Shown here: positions 24,244 to 35,770 of the stretch, in pieces
Layout: every line of letters starts with the position of its first letter
Numbering within the stretch: the first letter of the stretch is position 1
Assembly: GCF_001640805.2 (NCBI RefSeq)
Contig: NC_066848.1
Location: forward strand, 24,267,512-24,331,511
Direction of reading: 5' to 3'
Origin: Lates calcarifer
Lineage: Eukaryota > Chordata > Actinopteri > Centropomidae
DNA: 64,000 nucleotides
Made by a program: the position numbers and the translations under genes
Notes under the pieces: model-generated
Databases searched by the model: none
What the model saw: only the letters and a program-made list of their open reading frames with translations
What the model was told of the DNA's origin: nothing

Positions 24244-24345
24244 GCGTGTGACTAGGCCGCCCTGAAGCAGCAGATTTGATCTTTGCAAAGGCTAACATCT
24301 GTCGCCTGTCATTTTAGCAAGATTGATGACAGCTACCAGAATGGA
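24244..24345. promoter_or_regulatory. Candidate conserved noncoding element
   Basis: Immediately after a TG array the sequence becomes complex: CTTTGCAAAG (a 10-base palindrome near 24281), CCTGTCATTTTAGC and GATTGATGACAGCTAC, which contains a TGATTGACAG-like (TALE homeodomain) arrangement. Inferred from texture only. Confidence 0.3.
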
Positions 24346-27300
24346 GGGGTGAGGAGGAAGAAGAGAAAGGGGTGAGGCAATGTCTAGGACAGTGGAGGGG
24401 GAGGACACAGTAAGAGCTAGAGGGCTAGAGCTAAAGTTAGAGGAGTGGTAGTAATGGGCAGGTTACAGTGGGGTCATGTATGAGATAGCAAGTTAGACGA
24501 CCTTCTGCATCCAGTCAAGCTGGATTGTGACTGGAAGGGGATGCATTGAGGTGGGGTGTGGTTCTAAATTCATTATAGTTTTCCTTCAGTTGATTCTGAA
24601 CCCAGATTCATTGTGTTGACCATATATGCTGCCATTATTCAGCCATTAAAGTTCGTATAGTTTTATTGGCTTTTATGAAGTTTTTATCAGCCTTGTGTAC
24701 CAGATGCTTTGGTTTAGTGATTTTACTGTTTTAGGTTCAGGTTTAAGTTCAAAACATAATTCCAACTATAATTAAAGTGGCACGAAGTGATGGCACTCGC
24801 ACCTTTGCACGTCTGAGGGTGCTGGCAGAATGCTAGTCAACGTAGCCGTGTACACTGCACAAATGAGTAAGATAAGACAGACTTTCCTGTGTGGAGTGTG
24901 GGGCGGCGGACACGTGTTGTATCATTTTGCCACACCCATGCACAAGGCCCATTATACAAGTACATTTTCATGTACTGTGAATGTCTGATGCATCCGCAAA
25001 GTTTCAAGCAACTTTAGCTCCTCAAAAATACAATTCATTTGCATCAATAGAAATAATAATAATAATGATGAGCATAGCGATTACAATAAGGTCTTTGCAC
25101 CCTTTGGGTGTTTGAACCCTAGCAAATACAACTGAAATTAAATATTGTATTGCTATGACCAGGACATATTACAGAACTCAGAAACAAACACAAAACTCAA
25201 GACATCAACCGAATTTTTGTCACAGACTGTATTTAAAATGTAATTACAACAACAAAAAAAAGTTTTTATTTTTTTTGTTAATGTCTGAGAAGGCTAACAA
25301 AGGCACTGCTCATATAAAATACCCAGAATGTAGCCTTACCATGCCAAATTCCAAGACTCTTTTCAAAAGTTCCATATTCCCATGTAATTTTTGCTCAGGA
25401 TAAAGTGCATTGTGCTCCTAAATTCCTCTATTGTAATGATAATGAGGGCAACAGCCCCAGCCCAATTGTTCCTAATTTATGGTATTTTGTGGTATAGGGT
25501 CCTCTATACCTCTATATGGGGAATCTGAAAGCTATAACCTGATGGATTTGTCCATTTTTCATGTAGGCTGCCATTTCTATCACTATCTACTACATGATGT
25601 AGTGCTCATGGGCCAAAGCAAGTTCACCTGTCAGGAACCTGTCCAGCCCACCAGACTCAACTATGGTACTAACTTTACTACTACTACTAACTAAGTATTC
25701 TCTCCATCCCCTCCTGATGATCTCAGCTATGCATTTACTTCATCAAGTAGTGAGTACATCCAAATGCACAGCACCAGCAACAGAACCTGTTCAGAACAGT
25801 AAGCTTGCTGAGTTGTGATCCTCAGTTCAATGTTTTTTGTTGTTTTGTAGCTCCATCGGGCTTTGCAGTTGAAAGAGGAGTCTTGCTTTTATTTTTAATT
25901 GTTGTTTTGATTGCTCACTCATCATTTTGCATGAATTCTCTAGTTAGGAAATAATTGCCACACAATATCAGATGTGAGTCGCATGTGATTGTGATGACAG
26001 TTTACACTTAGCTTGATTTAAGAATAAATTCTTTGCATTAGAAGAACAATTTCTTCTCAGACTATAAGGGTTGTATTTTTCTGAAATGGGCTCAAGCTCA
26101 TTGTTCACTGTTACCAATTTTGGTAACAGTAATGCCTATCATAATGTGAAGTCTAAAACTGTTAGTGGAAAAAAATACAAAATCACCAGGTGGCGTCTGA
26201 GTGGCCTTCAATAACTGTCAAAGACATGAGCTCCTCTCATATCCTTTAAAGTCAACAAGCTGATTAAGGAATTTTTGGCCACATGGAATAATGGCTGGAT
26301 TTAATAAAATAATGAAACCAGCCTCTCAGATTTGACATGTGTTAATAAAGTTCTGAATAAGTAGAAGAAACTACTTTAACTCTTTGGCATTCCATTAGTC
26401 AGTTTTGCATCAATTAAAAATTGATATGCAAGATGTGACCAAGTGGAGATGCAGGTAATATAATACAACTTATGAAAATAAACAGTGACACTACTGTGTG
26501 GTATCTGTGCTATTCTTGTTGTCAGAAATGTAGTTTTTTTCATCCAAGTAACAAGCAGTAAATTGTGTGTTATCACAGAGTTGCTCTCATCATTACAGCA
26601 TGGACAAATATGTTAGATGATCTAGATTAGCAAAACTAGTTTCATGGGTATATAGAGAAGTGGAAGTCAAACATTACAACATTACAGTGACAATCTTTGA
26701 TTAACTCAACAACTTGGCACTAGTAGTGAAAATTAAGAGGTACATTGACAATGGTCAGTAATGATATACTACATGTTGGCTCACTCTGAAATGAGATGAT
26801 GAATACTCAGTTACTGTAGCAGCAGTATAATAAATAAGTCCAAGACAGAGAGCTGTGAAAAATATTCAGTAAGCAAATTTAGCAATTTAGCAAACTGAGC
26901 ATGATACACAGAAAAAAGAACATACACTAAGGCCTTCAGGAAACAGCAAGAGCTCTCACCTTCTCTCGCCTACTGCATGTTTTTGTACATCACCAAACCA
27001 ACTGCCAGTAGCATAAATGGAAGGAAATACAACATATATAGTGTCATTTGTGTCCTGGACAGTTAAACTTGCTTAAGCAGTAGGTGACCTTAGGGCCTTA
27101 CCTAGCTGTACATGCTTGCTGCTGACACTATTGAGTACGTCAAACCAATAAATTTGATTTGACTCAACTCAGCTGTTGCTGATACCAGCAGATACTAGTG
27201 CAGACTTGCTGCTCTTGACACTTCTCATTCATGTAGAACTGCAAGCCATATGCCAAGGAACCCTTGGGCCTTGAGATTCACCATATTTGTCCATGTACCA

Positions 27301-27902
27301 GAGTCAATGCTTGGTAGCCTGTTATCCTGTGTATGCTACTCCTGAGTCCTGCTGCCTGCAGATACTGGAGAGGCTCAGTGCTGCTTGCTTAAATTACACA
27401 TATTTTTGTGTGTGTTAAAATTAACAATAATTTTGCATATTGATTCAAAAAACATTATTACAATTACAGTTTCTACCCTCATATATATATATATATATAT
27501 AATACACATGTAGCAACATAATTATCAAATTAAGTAAAAACACTTTCTGATTTCATAAGTTACCAGCCTACAGCTTAATGTTTTGGGATGATGTTGAGGC
27601 ATACTGTTTTACTTGCACTTGACACCAGCTCATCATATCAGTGTGCACTCTTGTGGCCTGTAAAGTGTGTAACACCCAGTAATAGAAATATTTAATCCAT
27701 TTAGATTCCCAGACCAGGTAAAATAACACATTATATCCACTAGCTGGTTGCTAACTTGCTAACAAGCAATTGTCTAGGAAATGGCAGACTTGTTAACGGT
27801 CTATCATGTGATGCTGGGCAGTGGACTTTCAGCTTGTTTGCTGAAAACTCTGGTCTCTGGTCTCTAGGATGCAAAATTTTTAATTAAGATTTAATTATTT
27901 TT
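24346..27902. other. Noncoding, low-feature AT-rich DNA
   Basis: Contains (AT)n at 27481-27500, an (AAT)n patch at 25051-25066, and a perfect 11-base-arm palindrome at 26107-26130 (arm ACTGTTACCAA, 2-base spacer). ATTTGCAT octamer at 25037-25044. Small frames show no protein-like character. Confidence 0.5.
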
Positions 27903-27941
27903 TAGGGTCTTTGTGGATTTTTTTTTTCCACAAAGACCCTA
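27903..27941. repeat. Perfect 15-bp hairpin with T9 loop
   Basis: TAGGGTCTTTGTGGA at 27903-27917 is exactly complementary to 27927-27941, separated by nine T bases. No known transposon end recognised. Confidence 0.9.
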
Positions 27942-28329
27942 TGTTCCTGTCTGCTAGCTTCTAAAGAGCTTTAGCAGCTAGCTACCTGCCTTAAAAACTG
28001 TAACATTTACCCCTACACCTATCACTGAAATGATTTTCTATATCCAACATTAGCACAGTCAGGTAGCATTCTGAATTAATATTCTCCGCATAAAAACATT
28101 CTGGAGATGGGATCAAAAGAAAAAAAAAGAAAAAAAAAAAACTCCATTTATGCAACAACTTTACATTGCAATCATTTTTGCTACATTCTCTTTTCATTTG
28201 GCTCACAGTGTATCCGCAGGGACAAGTCCCTGACCACTGTACACACAGCTGGCTGAAATAAAAAAGTGAAAACCTAATTAACTCCAGAGTGGAGATATTA
28301 TCCAAACAGACAGAAAGAGAGGCTACACT
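27942..28329. other. Noncoding, A-rich
   Basis: Includes an A-rich stretch 28119-28141 with a few G interruptions. The minus-strand frame 27991-28305 contains an F-run from this tract and no domain. Confidence 0.5.
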
Positions 28330-28720
28330 CGTTTAAAGCCCAGTCAGCGCAGGTCATGCTCCATGAATTATTCAAGCTGGCCGCCAGTTTGCAGAGTGAG
28401 TTTTAAGTGGACAATGACCCTGTGCACACTCATTTAGCCTGTGCCTCGGCTAACAAGGCTAAGTATTCACCGACTATCCACTATCCTCCACTAACAAGCT
28501 AATGGAATTTCAATCAAGAGGATGCACTAAATGGCTTAACATGGATGAGCCTCACTCTGGCCCTCTATACACACACATATCAATATTCAATTAGATCTGT
28601 GGGTTTTTCAGCCTGGCCTTGTTAAGTAAGAAGTTGTGTAAAGGGAAAGCTTGCAAAGGCCAAAAGGCGAGTTCCAACCAGGGGTCGATGACTTAAATAG
28701 AAGTCTGTAACTTTCCCTAT
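28330..28720. promoter_or_regulatory. Candidate conserved noncoding element
   Basis: About 390 bases of non-repetitive, balanced-composition sequence with CATGAATTATTCAAG, AGCTAATGGAATTTC, TCAATATTCAATTAG and several CpGs. TAAT-type homeodomain cores recur. No transposon words and no sustained frame. It stands out from the flanking A/T-rich DNA. Inference only. Confidence 0.35.
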
Positions 28721-30406
28721 AATCTCAACCTTGGCTCTAATAAAAAGTAGCATTTGGGGAAAAAAGAAGTAGCAACTCATAATATCATGTAGAAAAATAC
28801 AATTCAGATTGAGAACATGCAACAGGCAAGGATTTTAGGAGTCCATTTTAGGACTCATGGACACTAGAGCCACAGACGTTTCCTTTATTATCACAAATGA
28901 TCATAATTGGAAGTGAAAATGAAGGTGTTAATCAAATTACAGTGGTGTTTTAAAAGGTATTTTAACACAATGCCAGAACAGGTCAGAACAATTTTACTGC
29001 AGGACACACTGGCACTTCACTTCTTTCAGTTTTAGCTGCATCTAATACTGGTCATTACAAACTGGTTTATCACCCACAACACACTCAGACATGCATGCAC
29101 ACACACACACACATAGAATGACATACTGTCTACCAAGGTATTAATATGTAGATGCTGAGATAGACATAGAAATGCATAAACATGGACATGTACTTAAACA
29201 CACAGAGCAGTAACGGAAAACCAGCACTTTTAAAAGCTGGCTGTATGTGTATTCAGGATAGTTCCAGGTAATTACAATAGAATTGGCAAATCTTTTGAAT
29301 AAATTGCTGAGATCAAAAAACCTATTAGCATCTGATCTTATAGATTTTATATAAACCCAACCCAAATAAATAAAAAATAAATAAATAAATAAAAACCCTG
29401 CCCACTGACCATATCTATTGTAGTGTTTAAATAGTAACTTTCTGGCTCAAGTGGCTTAATCTGGCTGAAGTGTTACTTGGCTTGTTCGTCTTTCGTATTT
29501 TGATCAGAACACATGCTAAGTCAAAGGCAGCTGGACTTGCTGTAGATTTCTTGAGGACAGGATTTCTTTAACCATCACTCACTCAAGAGGAGGCCGCCTA
29601 CACCATTTGTCAGCCACCTACAATGCTGTTCTGACATCCCTTCACAGACAGTTTGAAGCTGTCAGTATGTTTCAACCATAGTGCTTGTCAGATATTCAAA
29701 TGAAGTGTCTGAAAGTCATTCTGTTCTATTCTATTCTGCTCTTAATTTTTGCATCTACAGACATGTGCAACACCATGAATGAGGAAAGACTGTCCGAAAG
29801 CACGCGCTGTTATCCCCATCTGAACCATTTCATGTCTTGCCCCACTTTGTGAAGCCAGGATTATCACCATGCCTTTGAGTGCTTTCATTTGGAACAGCTA
29901 TAAACACTTCACCCTTTAGGTGAACTCAGATGCTATGAGCTTGGAACTGCAACGACTCTCACGTGACAGAATTGATTATGTAAAATGCAGAATGAGCTGA
30001 TTTCTTTTTGATTTGGCACTTCCAAGTGTTTTGTCTAATGTACAATGTACAAAATCTGACTTCATGTTTCTTGCATCAGTAGTGATCTTACCATGTACAA
30101 TGTTGTCATAACCTATAGAAATGACGGCCAAAACTACAAATAAACAAGATCCAAGTTGTAACAGACTGGAAATATCCATAAACAAAGGTAGATTTTGAGG
30201 CCCATATTTGTTGTGACCATACACTACTGAGTAAAAAAAAAAAACAGAAAACACACACAATTAGCTTGGATTCATTTTCCAACTGTTGAGGGGCCTTAAT
30301 TTCAGAGTTCATCGAATGTCAAATGAAAAGTCCTTGAAGCATTGCATTGTTGGAGAATGTCAATTCTGTCTTATGTGCCAAACTAGTTGATGCGTTCAAT
30401 TGAACA

Positions 30407-30409
<3 letters not shown>
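28721..30409. other. Noncoding, no gene recognised
   Basis: Short CA tract at 29097-29113 and an AAATAAATAAAT tract at 29366-29393. Possible interspersed repeat at 29570-29700, not identified. Confidence 0.45.

Positions 30410-30445
<36 letters not shown>
30410..30445. repeat. Poly(A) run, 36 bases
   Basis: Uninterrupted A36, the longest homopolymer in the window. No recognisable retrotransposon body lies upstream, so it need not be a retroposed tail. Confidence 0.95.
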
Positions 30446-30448
<3 letters not shown>

Positions 30449-30529
30449 ACAAAGAGAGAGCAAGCTTTATTCCAATTGGCTATGAGAAACAAAAGCCCAC
30501 TCAACCTTGTTGATAGAAATTGCACTTGA

Positions 30530-30960
30530 GAGCAGAGCTGGCGAGCGCTACAGTAAATACTGATTAATTTGAATTCCTAATGAATAGGCACTGAGTCTGA
30601 GAGAAGGAAAGGTATTGAAGGAATGTGGCATGTATTCTTCACAGAGGTAAAAAAAAAAAACAAATGGATGAATAAAGGAGGGTGAAGAGGGGAATAATTA
30701 ATTAGTTTGCCAGAGTGAAGTGTGCATTCAAATTGAAGGGCACGCCGACAAGGCTTGCGCACATAAACGCTCAAGAAGGACAAGGTATGCGACAAAAGTT
30801 AAGCAGAAAGTCCAAGATTTATGAGGTCTGTTTAAAAATTCCCTGTCAGTGTCATCTGTTAAAACCTTTTTCCAGAAAAATTTTCAAAGATCTCTGCTTG
30901 TTTAGCACCAGAGCAATAACACCTCCAGTGACTGGGAAAGAAGAGTAAAATATTCAGAGA
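30530..30960. promoter_or_regulatory. Candidate conserved noncoding element
   Basis: Complex sequence with TACTGATTAATTTGAATTCC, AATAATTAATTAG (30690-30705), GCACGCCGACAAGGCTTGCG and CATCTGTTAAAACC. Dense in TAAT cores with scattered CpGs; an A12 run (30650-30661) splits it. A 77-codon frame at 30715-30948 crosses the block but lacks a signature. Inference from texture. Confidence 0.35.
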
Positions 30961-31639
30961 GAGGTGTAAAGACGTGTGAATCTTGGTGTCATTGGAGTTA
31001 CAGGCTTGTCAGGTATTTTATAGTTGTGTATTGGTGTTATTTAGCAGGGACATACTGTACTGACAAGCTGCTTTAGTGCGTCTTTATCATTTGACATAAT
31101 GCCACAGGAAACCTATTTTTTCTTTACACGCCACACTTCATCACCTTCATGCACTGTGTTTGTATTTTGTCCCATTCTCCATTGTGTGATGCAGGTATAC
31201 AGTTGTGTCTTTCTGTGTTGAAGACAGCCTTGACATGACATCTTCTTGCATTTGAACGGCAGAGACAAAGGCAAAACATGACGTGTCTGCACTGCCTGTC
31301 TCCCAGGAGAAAGAAGGAGAAAAAAATGAGGGAGAAAGCAAAGGATAAGGGAGAAACGTTATGCAAATGGGTTTTATAAGCCGAGTCGGGCATGTTGTCG
31401 TGACACTGTCTATATTTAAAACAGGTCACCTTAACCCCACCCCCACTGTCTCAATGACAGACACCGAGTGAGGCTGTGCTGACATCTGGATGTTGCACAA
31501 TTGCGGCAACACGCACACACGTGCGCGGACACCAAGACATGCACGAAATCAAAGGTACTGCTCAATCTAATTTGCATATTCAAACACACACAATGCCCAT
31601 GCGACAGACACACACACACACACACACACACAGCATGAC
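30961..31639. other. Noncoding; octamer motifs and (CA)n
   Basis: Octamer ATGCAAAT at 31361-31368 and its reverse ATTTGCAT at 31570-31577; CpG-containing stretch 31500-31535; (CA)n at 31607-31632. The 151-codon frame at 31476-31931 is driven by CA and pyrimidine repeats. Confidence 0.5.
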
Positions 31640-32000
31640 AATGGCTATGATATACGTATATATGTTAAATTGGCCAGCCCATTCTCTGCAGGCCAGGACC
31701 CAATCATTCCAGGACGCTGAGCAGAGAGACAACCAGTCAGCCACTCAGCCCAGCAACAGAGGTGACAGAACAGAATACCTGACCCCAGTGCATTCACCCT
31801 TCCCTCCATCCATCTCTCCCCTCCTTCATCTGCTGGCCCCCTCACATTCCCTCACTCCTCCATATTCAACAACAGCGACATGCATGCATGCATACAAGCC
31901 CCGATTTTATGGGGCCATCGAATGGCCGTGAAGAATGGCTGTGGCTTATTTAAACCCCCCTCCAGGCCCCCAGGCTGTCCATTTTTAATGTAGATGATAT
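31640..32000. promoter_or_regulatory. Candidate conserved noncoding element
   Basis: Sequence such as AATTGGCCAGCCCATTCTC and GATTTTATGGGGCCATCGAA followed by CCATTTTTAATGTAGATGAT is non-repetitive and GC-balanced. TGCATGCATGCAT lies at 31879-31891. No frame continues across it except repeat-derived ones. Confidence 0.3.
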
Positions 32001-32239
32001 GGCACTGACCAGCGCTACCTCCCATCCTTCTCCTTCCACCCCCAAACCTCTATTTCAAGAATTTCATCACTTCATTTGCTTCTTTCTTTTTTCATTCTCC
32101 TCCTCTCTGTTGCCTTGACCTAGATACCAATGAAGCAGAGTGACACTTCTCCCCTGGCCAGAGCAGGACCCCTAATATCTCACAACCATTAGCCCAACAT
32201 ATTGGCATCTTTCTCTCCCTTTATTTTTTTCTTTATCCC

Positions 32240-32281
<42 letters not shown>

Positions 32282-32294
32282 TCTCTCTCTCTCT
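32001..32294. repeat. Pyrimidine-rich tract ending in (TC)n
   Basis: C/T-rich stretches at 32015-32110, then about 20 TC units at 32241-32294 with one interruption. The 238-codon minus-strand frame at 32189-32905 exists because this array and two TG arrays lack stops in that frame. Confidence 0.85.
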
Positions 32295-32455
32295 GTACTG
32301 TCCATAAAATATGCCTCAGCGTTATCTCTCCCCCCACGCAGGAGAATAATGAAAGGCAGTGGCATGACAGATTGGACATAGATGAGATTGCCGCTGTGAC
32401 TATATGCACGGCTCGCCTCGGCCCCAGCTTTGCATCTGAAATGGAAAAAGGGTGG
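32295..32455. promoter_or_regulatory. Candidate conserved noncoding element
   Basis: A 160-base island trapped between a TC array and a TG array: CATAAAATATGCCTCAGCG, GGACATAGATGAGATTGCCG and CTATATGCACGGCTCGCCTC. Eight or more CpGs, unlike the surroundings. The abrupt change from simple repeat to complex sequence on both sides suggests constraint. Confidence 0.35.
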
Positions 32456-32458
32456 AGG

Positions 32459-32460
<2 letters not shown>

Positions 32461-32495
<35 letters not shown>
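32461..32495. repeat. (GT)n microsatellite
   Basis: About 17 pure GT units followed by G-rich sequence to 32590. Confidence 0.95.
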
Positions 32496-32497
<2 letters not shown>

Positions 32498-32681
32498 AGG
32501 CAGGAGAGAGGGGGACAGGAGATGGGTGCAAGGGGTGACAGCAGGCTTGAGGGGCAGTGGGTGCAGTGGTGTGGGAGGGGTGGGGTGAATGTAAAGGATG
32601 GTAGTGTGTGAGGAAAAAGCGGGGATGGATTGCTTTGTGTGGCTGGTGGCAATGATGTTTAAGGGGATGCAGATTCTTAAA

Positions 32682-32683
<2 letters not shown>

Positions 32684-32724
<41 letters not shown>
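32684..32724. repeat. (TG)n microsatellite
   Basis: About 20 pure TG units. Confidence 0.95.
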
Positions 32725-32727
<3 letters not shown>

Positions 32728-33344
32728 TATGAGATGGTTGTATCCCAGGTAAACAGAGCAGAACCTTAACAATACATGCATTCTGTAATTTCCCTGCACC
32801 TATAGGAGCATTGTTTTGATGAAGAGTCATCATCAGTGTGTATGACCACTCTAAATTGATCAGCAGCTGAGTGCAGGTTGAGATTAGACAGATTAGAGAC
32901 AGCAAGCTTGGGCATGAGCGCTGAACATCCTGCCAAGATGCCTACTGTGGCTCGGTGGCATTGTGCCAGCAGGCAACATGTAGGCACCTGTTACTGCTAC
33001 AGCCGGACATCATGCTTAGCCACGGTGCCAGTAACTGTTGCTACAGCAGGGGGTTAACAGGGGCAGGGAGAGAGGGTTGTTCTCTAATGGAAGCAGCCTC
33101 ATGTTACACTGCTAAGCTGATACTGGTGTGGATGTAAACTGTATATAATAAGGAATGGAATACAATGGAAAACAAATCAATAGAAATGTTCTGTTAAATG
33201 TTCACTGTTGCTTCTGAATATGATGTTACATGTGTGTTTCAAAAAGTGTATGTGGACATGATGCTGATTCATAATGTTAAATGTATCACTTTTCACAAAT
33301 TCTCATTCTCACCTGAGCTGCAATGAGAACCAGGCTGACTTTAG

Positions 33345-33376
<32 letters not shown>

Positions 33377-34440
33377 ATAATATCACCCACCACTAATCAG
33401 TACGATAGCATACACATGCTGTGCCTACCAATCTCCTGCTCTGCAGAAATACTGCTTTCGCTCACCAATAATCCCAGTTGCATCTATTTTGCTATTTCTT
33501 TCATTGTTAAACTGCTGTTAATGAAACTAAACAATCCACGCAACACCATTTCACATTAAATACCTTTCAGTGGCTCAGTGGGCATAATCCATGTAACCCT
33601 TCCATTTGAAATTTGTATTATCAGTAGTTTAACTCTGAATTTAAAAAGTGGCAAAATAGAGGAATTAATTTGATGAATGAAATATTTTGTTAAAAAGAGA
33701 CATTCTAAGCAGCAGAGTGACTCACTGTTATTGTGTGATGGAATTAGTGGTGCTGTGGAACCAGGCATACCATTAGAGCATGCCTCCATTTCATTTGCTT
33801 GTGCTGGCTGTTATTTGAGATCCAGCAACTGGTTTTAATTTAAAACATACTTGAAGTAAAATTGGAAAACAAAGCCACTTAGTTACACTGATTGTGGCTA
33901 ATTACTACCACCTGTATATTATCATCATCATCATCTTCAACTGAGTTGCAATAATATTATTAATTAGTTCAATCAATCAGCAGAAGATTAACCAGCAACA
34001 ATTTTTAAAATCAATTATTTATTTTTTTTTAAGTTCAATTTTAAAAATATTCTCAAGCAAAGATGACAAACACAGGTTTCAGATTATCACATGTAAAAAT
34101 TTGTTCCTTTTTTTCTGGATTATAAATTGATTATCTCTGGGTTCTGGACAAAACAAACAAGCTGAAGATGTCACCTTCAGAGCAGGAGGACATCTTTTTT
34201 AAAAAATATATTTTTTTGGCTAAATTATTAATAGATTGATCAAAAAATATTTTATCTGACTAACTGATAATGAAAACATCACTTTGTCGAGACCATATTT
34301 TCCTTTTGCCTCACAAATCCTGCAGAATTGTGACTTCATATTTTGGTCTTAAAATAGGTTTTTGTTTCAGTTTTGCGTCACTTTACACTACTAAAAATAC
34401 ATCTGCAGGGGAGCAGAAGGACTAAAGTTATCTCTTTAAA
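32725..34440. other. Noncoding; (ATT)n at 33346-33375
   Basis: The region 32800-33070 is moderately complex and could be a weaker element candidate. Ten ATT units lie at 33346-33375. The remainder is AT-rich with no gene seen. Confidence 0.5.
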
Positions 34441-34529
34441 GACACTGTGCTAGAGGGAAGTGCAGGAGAGAAAGAAAAGGAGGAGAAGGAGAGAGCACAA
34501 AGAGGAGGAGGAGGAAGAGAGAAGGGGAG
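34441..34529 (+). repeat. Polypurine tract
   Basis: About 90 bases of almost pure A/G (GGAGAAGGAGAGAG; GAGGAGGAGGAGGAAG) broken only by a few C/T bases. Such tracts can form triplex DNA and are also common in vertebrate 5' untranslated regions. Confidence 0.75.
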
Positions 34530-34620
34530 TTAAACGTTGTGTTTTTGGCAGCGAGGCTTGAGCTGTGTTGCGGCTAAGCTGAAAACGAAGCTGACATGAC
34601 CCAGAGTGAAGCAGGTAAAC
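34530..34620 (+). other. Possible 5' exon: ATG with splice donor
   Basis: After the polypurine tract, CpG-containing sequence leads to GCTGACATGACC (ATG at 34594), coding M-T-Q-S-E-A, and then GCAG|GTAAAC, a near-consensus donor after 34613. This layout (purine-rich leader, short first coding exon, donor) would suit the start of a gene or an alternative first exon. I cannot match MTQSEA to a known protein, and short ATG-donor pairs arise by chance. Confidence 0.2.
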
Positions 34621-34711
34621 AGGCCCAACCTGCTTTGCCTGGGGTGACCATCTGGCCCTGTCTCATAGCAAACCAGCCTGCAGGATGCACACATGCACAC
34701 ACATCCTGTAT

Positions 34712-34747
<36 letters not shown>
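34712..34747. repeat. (CA)n microsatellite
   Basis: About 17 CA units; further CA patches at 34870-34925 and 35128-35145. Confidence 0.95.
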
Positions 34748-34752
<5 letters not shown>

Positions 34753-35219
34753 TGCTGGTGTACCTGGTGTCCCCTCTCTGCTCGCTTCTGTTTTTGTTTT
34801 TGTCTCTGAAAAGCTGACATGCTTTGGCTGCGAGCGACGGGAGGCATCAGGTAGGGGAACAAGCAAAGCAGGTATGTACACATACACATGTGTACACACA
34901 CGCACACACATGTAGCCACACAGACACAGACAACATATGGTGATTGGGCACAGTGTTGTAGTCCTTAAGTGGTGCTAACTTGACCCGAGGCAAGAAAGAC
35001 AGAGAGGGAACGACGGGGAGAAAGAAGCAGGGAGGAGGAGGGAGTTGGTTAAAATTGCTGCAAATTATTGATGCACCGTTACAGATACCTGCTGGCACAA
35101 CACGACTCTGTCTCTGTCTGTCACACAAACGCACACACACGAACACATATTTCAGCTACTAACTTTGGTTTATTCCTAAAAAGCCTTCACACTGTCAAGT
35201 TTTGATTAAAACAACCTAT

Positions 35220-35770
35220 CATCCTTACAAGTCTCCTCCAAAAAACTCTAATTAAAATTTATTCCGCCGCCATCAGCGACTTGTTCATTATGCAGAAACA
35301 AAGGAAGGCTTTTTGAATGAGAGTAGAAGAAAGGCTTTTCTGCTGTTATGTCTTTGGCCTTTGCCAGGGACAGCGTGTATTGTGATGTTTCACATAAGAT
35401 AAAATATTCATAAAAATGAAGGGAGCAAAGTTCCAGGGATAGGGAGGGGAGGGGGGCAGGGGGGGGTAGGAGGCTGGGGAGGGTGGGGGGAAGTGAGGGT
35501 TGGGGGGTAGTTAATGAATATGAGTAATCAAATTCGCTATCTCCTCCTTTTTTATTGAAAATCCTTTTTTTTAAGTTAATTAGAGCCTATTACTATTCTA
35601 ATTGGCTGAGTCTTACACGTCCAGCTCAGTAGCGTCATTATGGAGCTATTAAAGAAGACCCACCGAGATGGAGGAACAGAGAAAGCATAATCAACCAATC
35701 AATTAGGATCTTTGAGGAAAATGAGCTTTGCTACATTATCACGTTTGATCTTATGTCCTTGGTTTAGCTG
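35220..35770. promoter_or_regulatory. Candidate conserved noncoding element pair
   Basis: Two complex blocks, 35220-35400 and 35512-35770, flank a G-rich tract. The first has ATTCCGCCGCCATCAGCGAC and TTGTTCATTATGCAGAAAC. The second has TTAATTAGAGCCTATTAC, TTCTAATTGGCTGAGTC, AGCGTCATTATGGAGC and CAACCAATCAATTAGG, rich in TAAT/CAATTA homeodomain cores. This is the densest such region in the window. Enhancer function is inference; no coding frame is present. Confidence 0.42.
35442..35510 (+). repeat. G-rich tract, quadruplex-prone
   Basis: About 70 bases with at least eight runs of three or more G separated by 1-5 bases, including a run of eight. Fits the G3+N1-7 pattern several times over on the plus strand. 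Confidence 0.9.

Noticed and set aside
30410..30445. Poly(A)36 considered as the tail of a processed pseudogene
   Set aside because: No coding or UTR-like sequence or AATAAA precedes it at a sensible distance, and no target-site duplication was seen.
32189..32905. 238-codon minus-strand open frame, the longest in the window
   Set aside because: It is held open by a TC array and two TG arrays, giving THTHTH and ERERER runs; no domain and no conserved composition outside the repeats.
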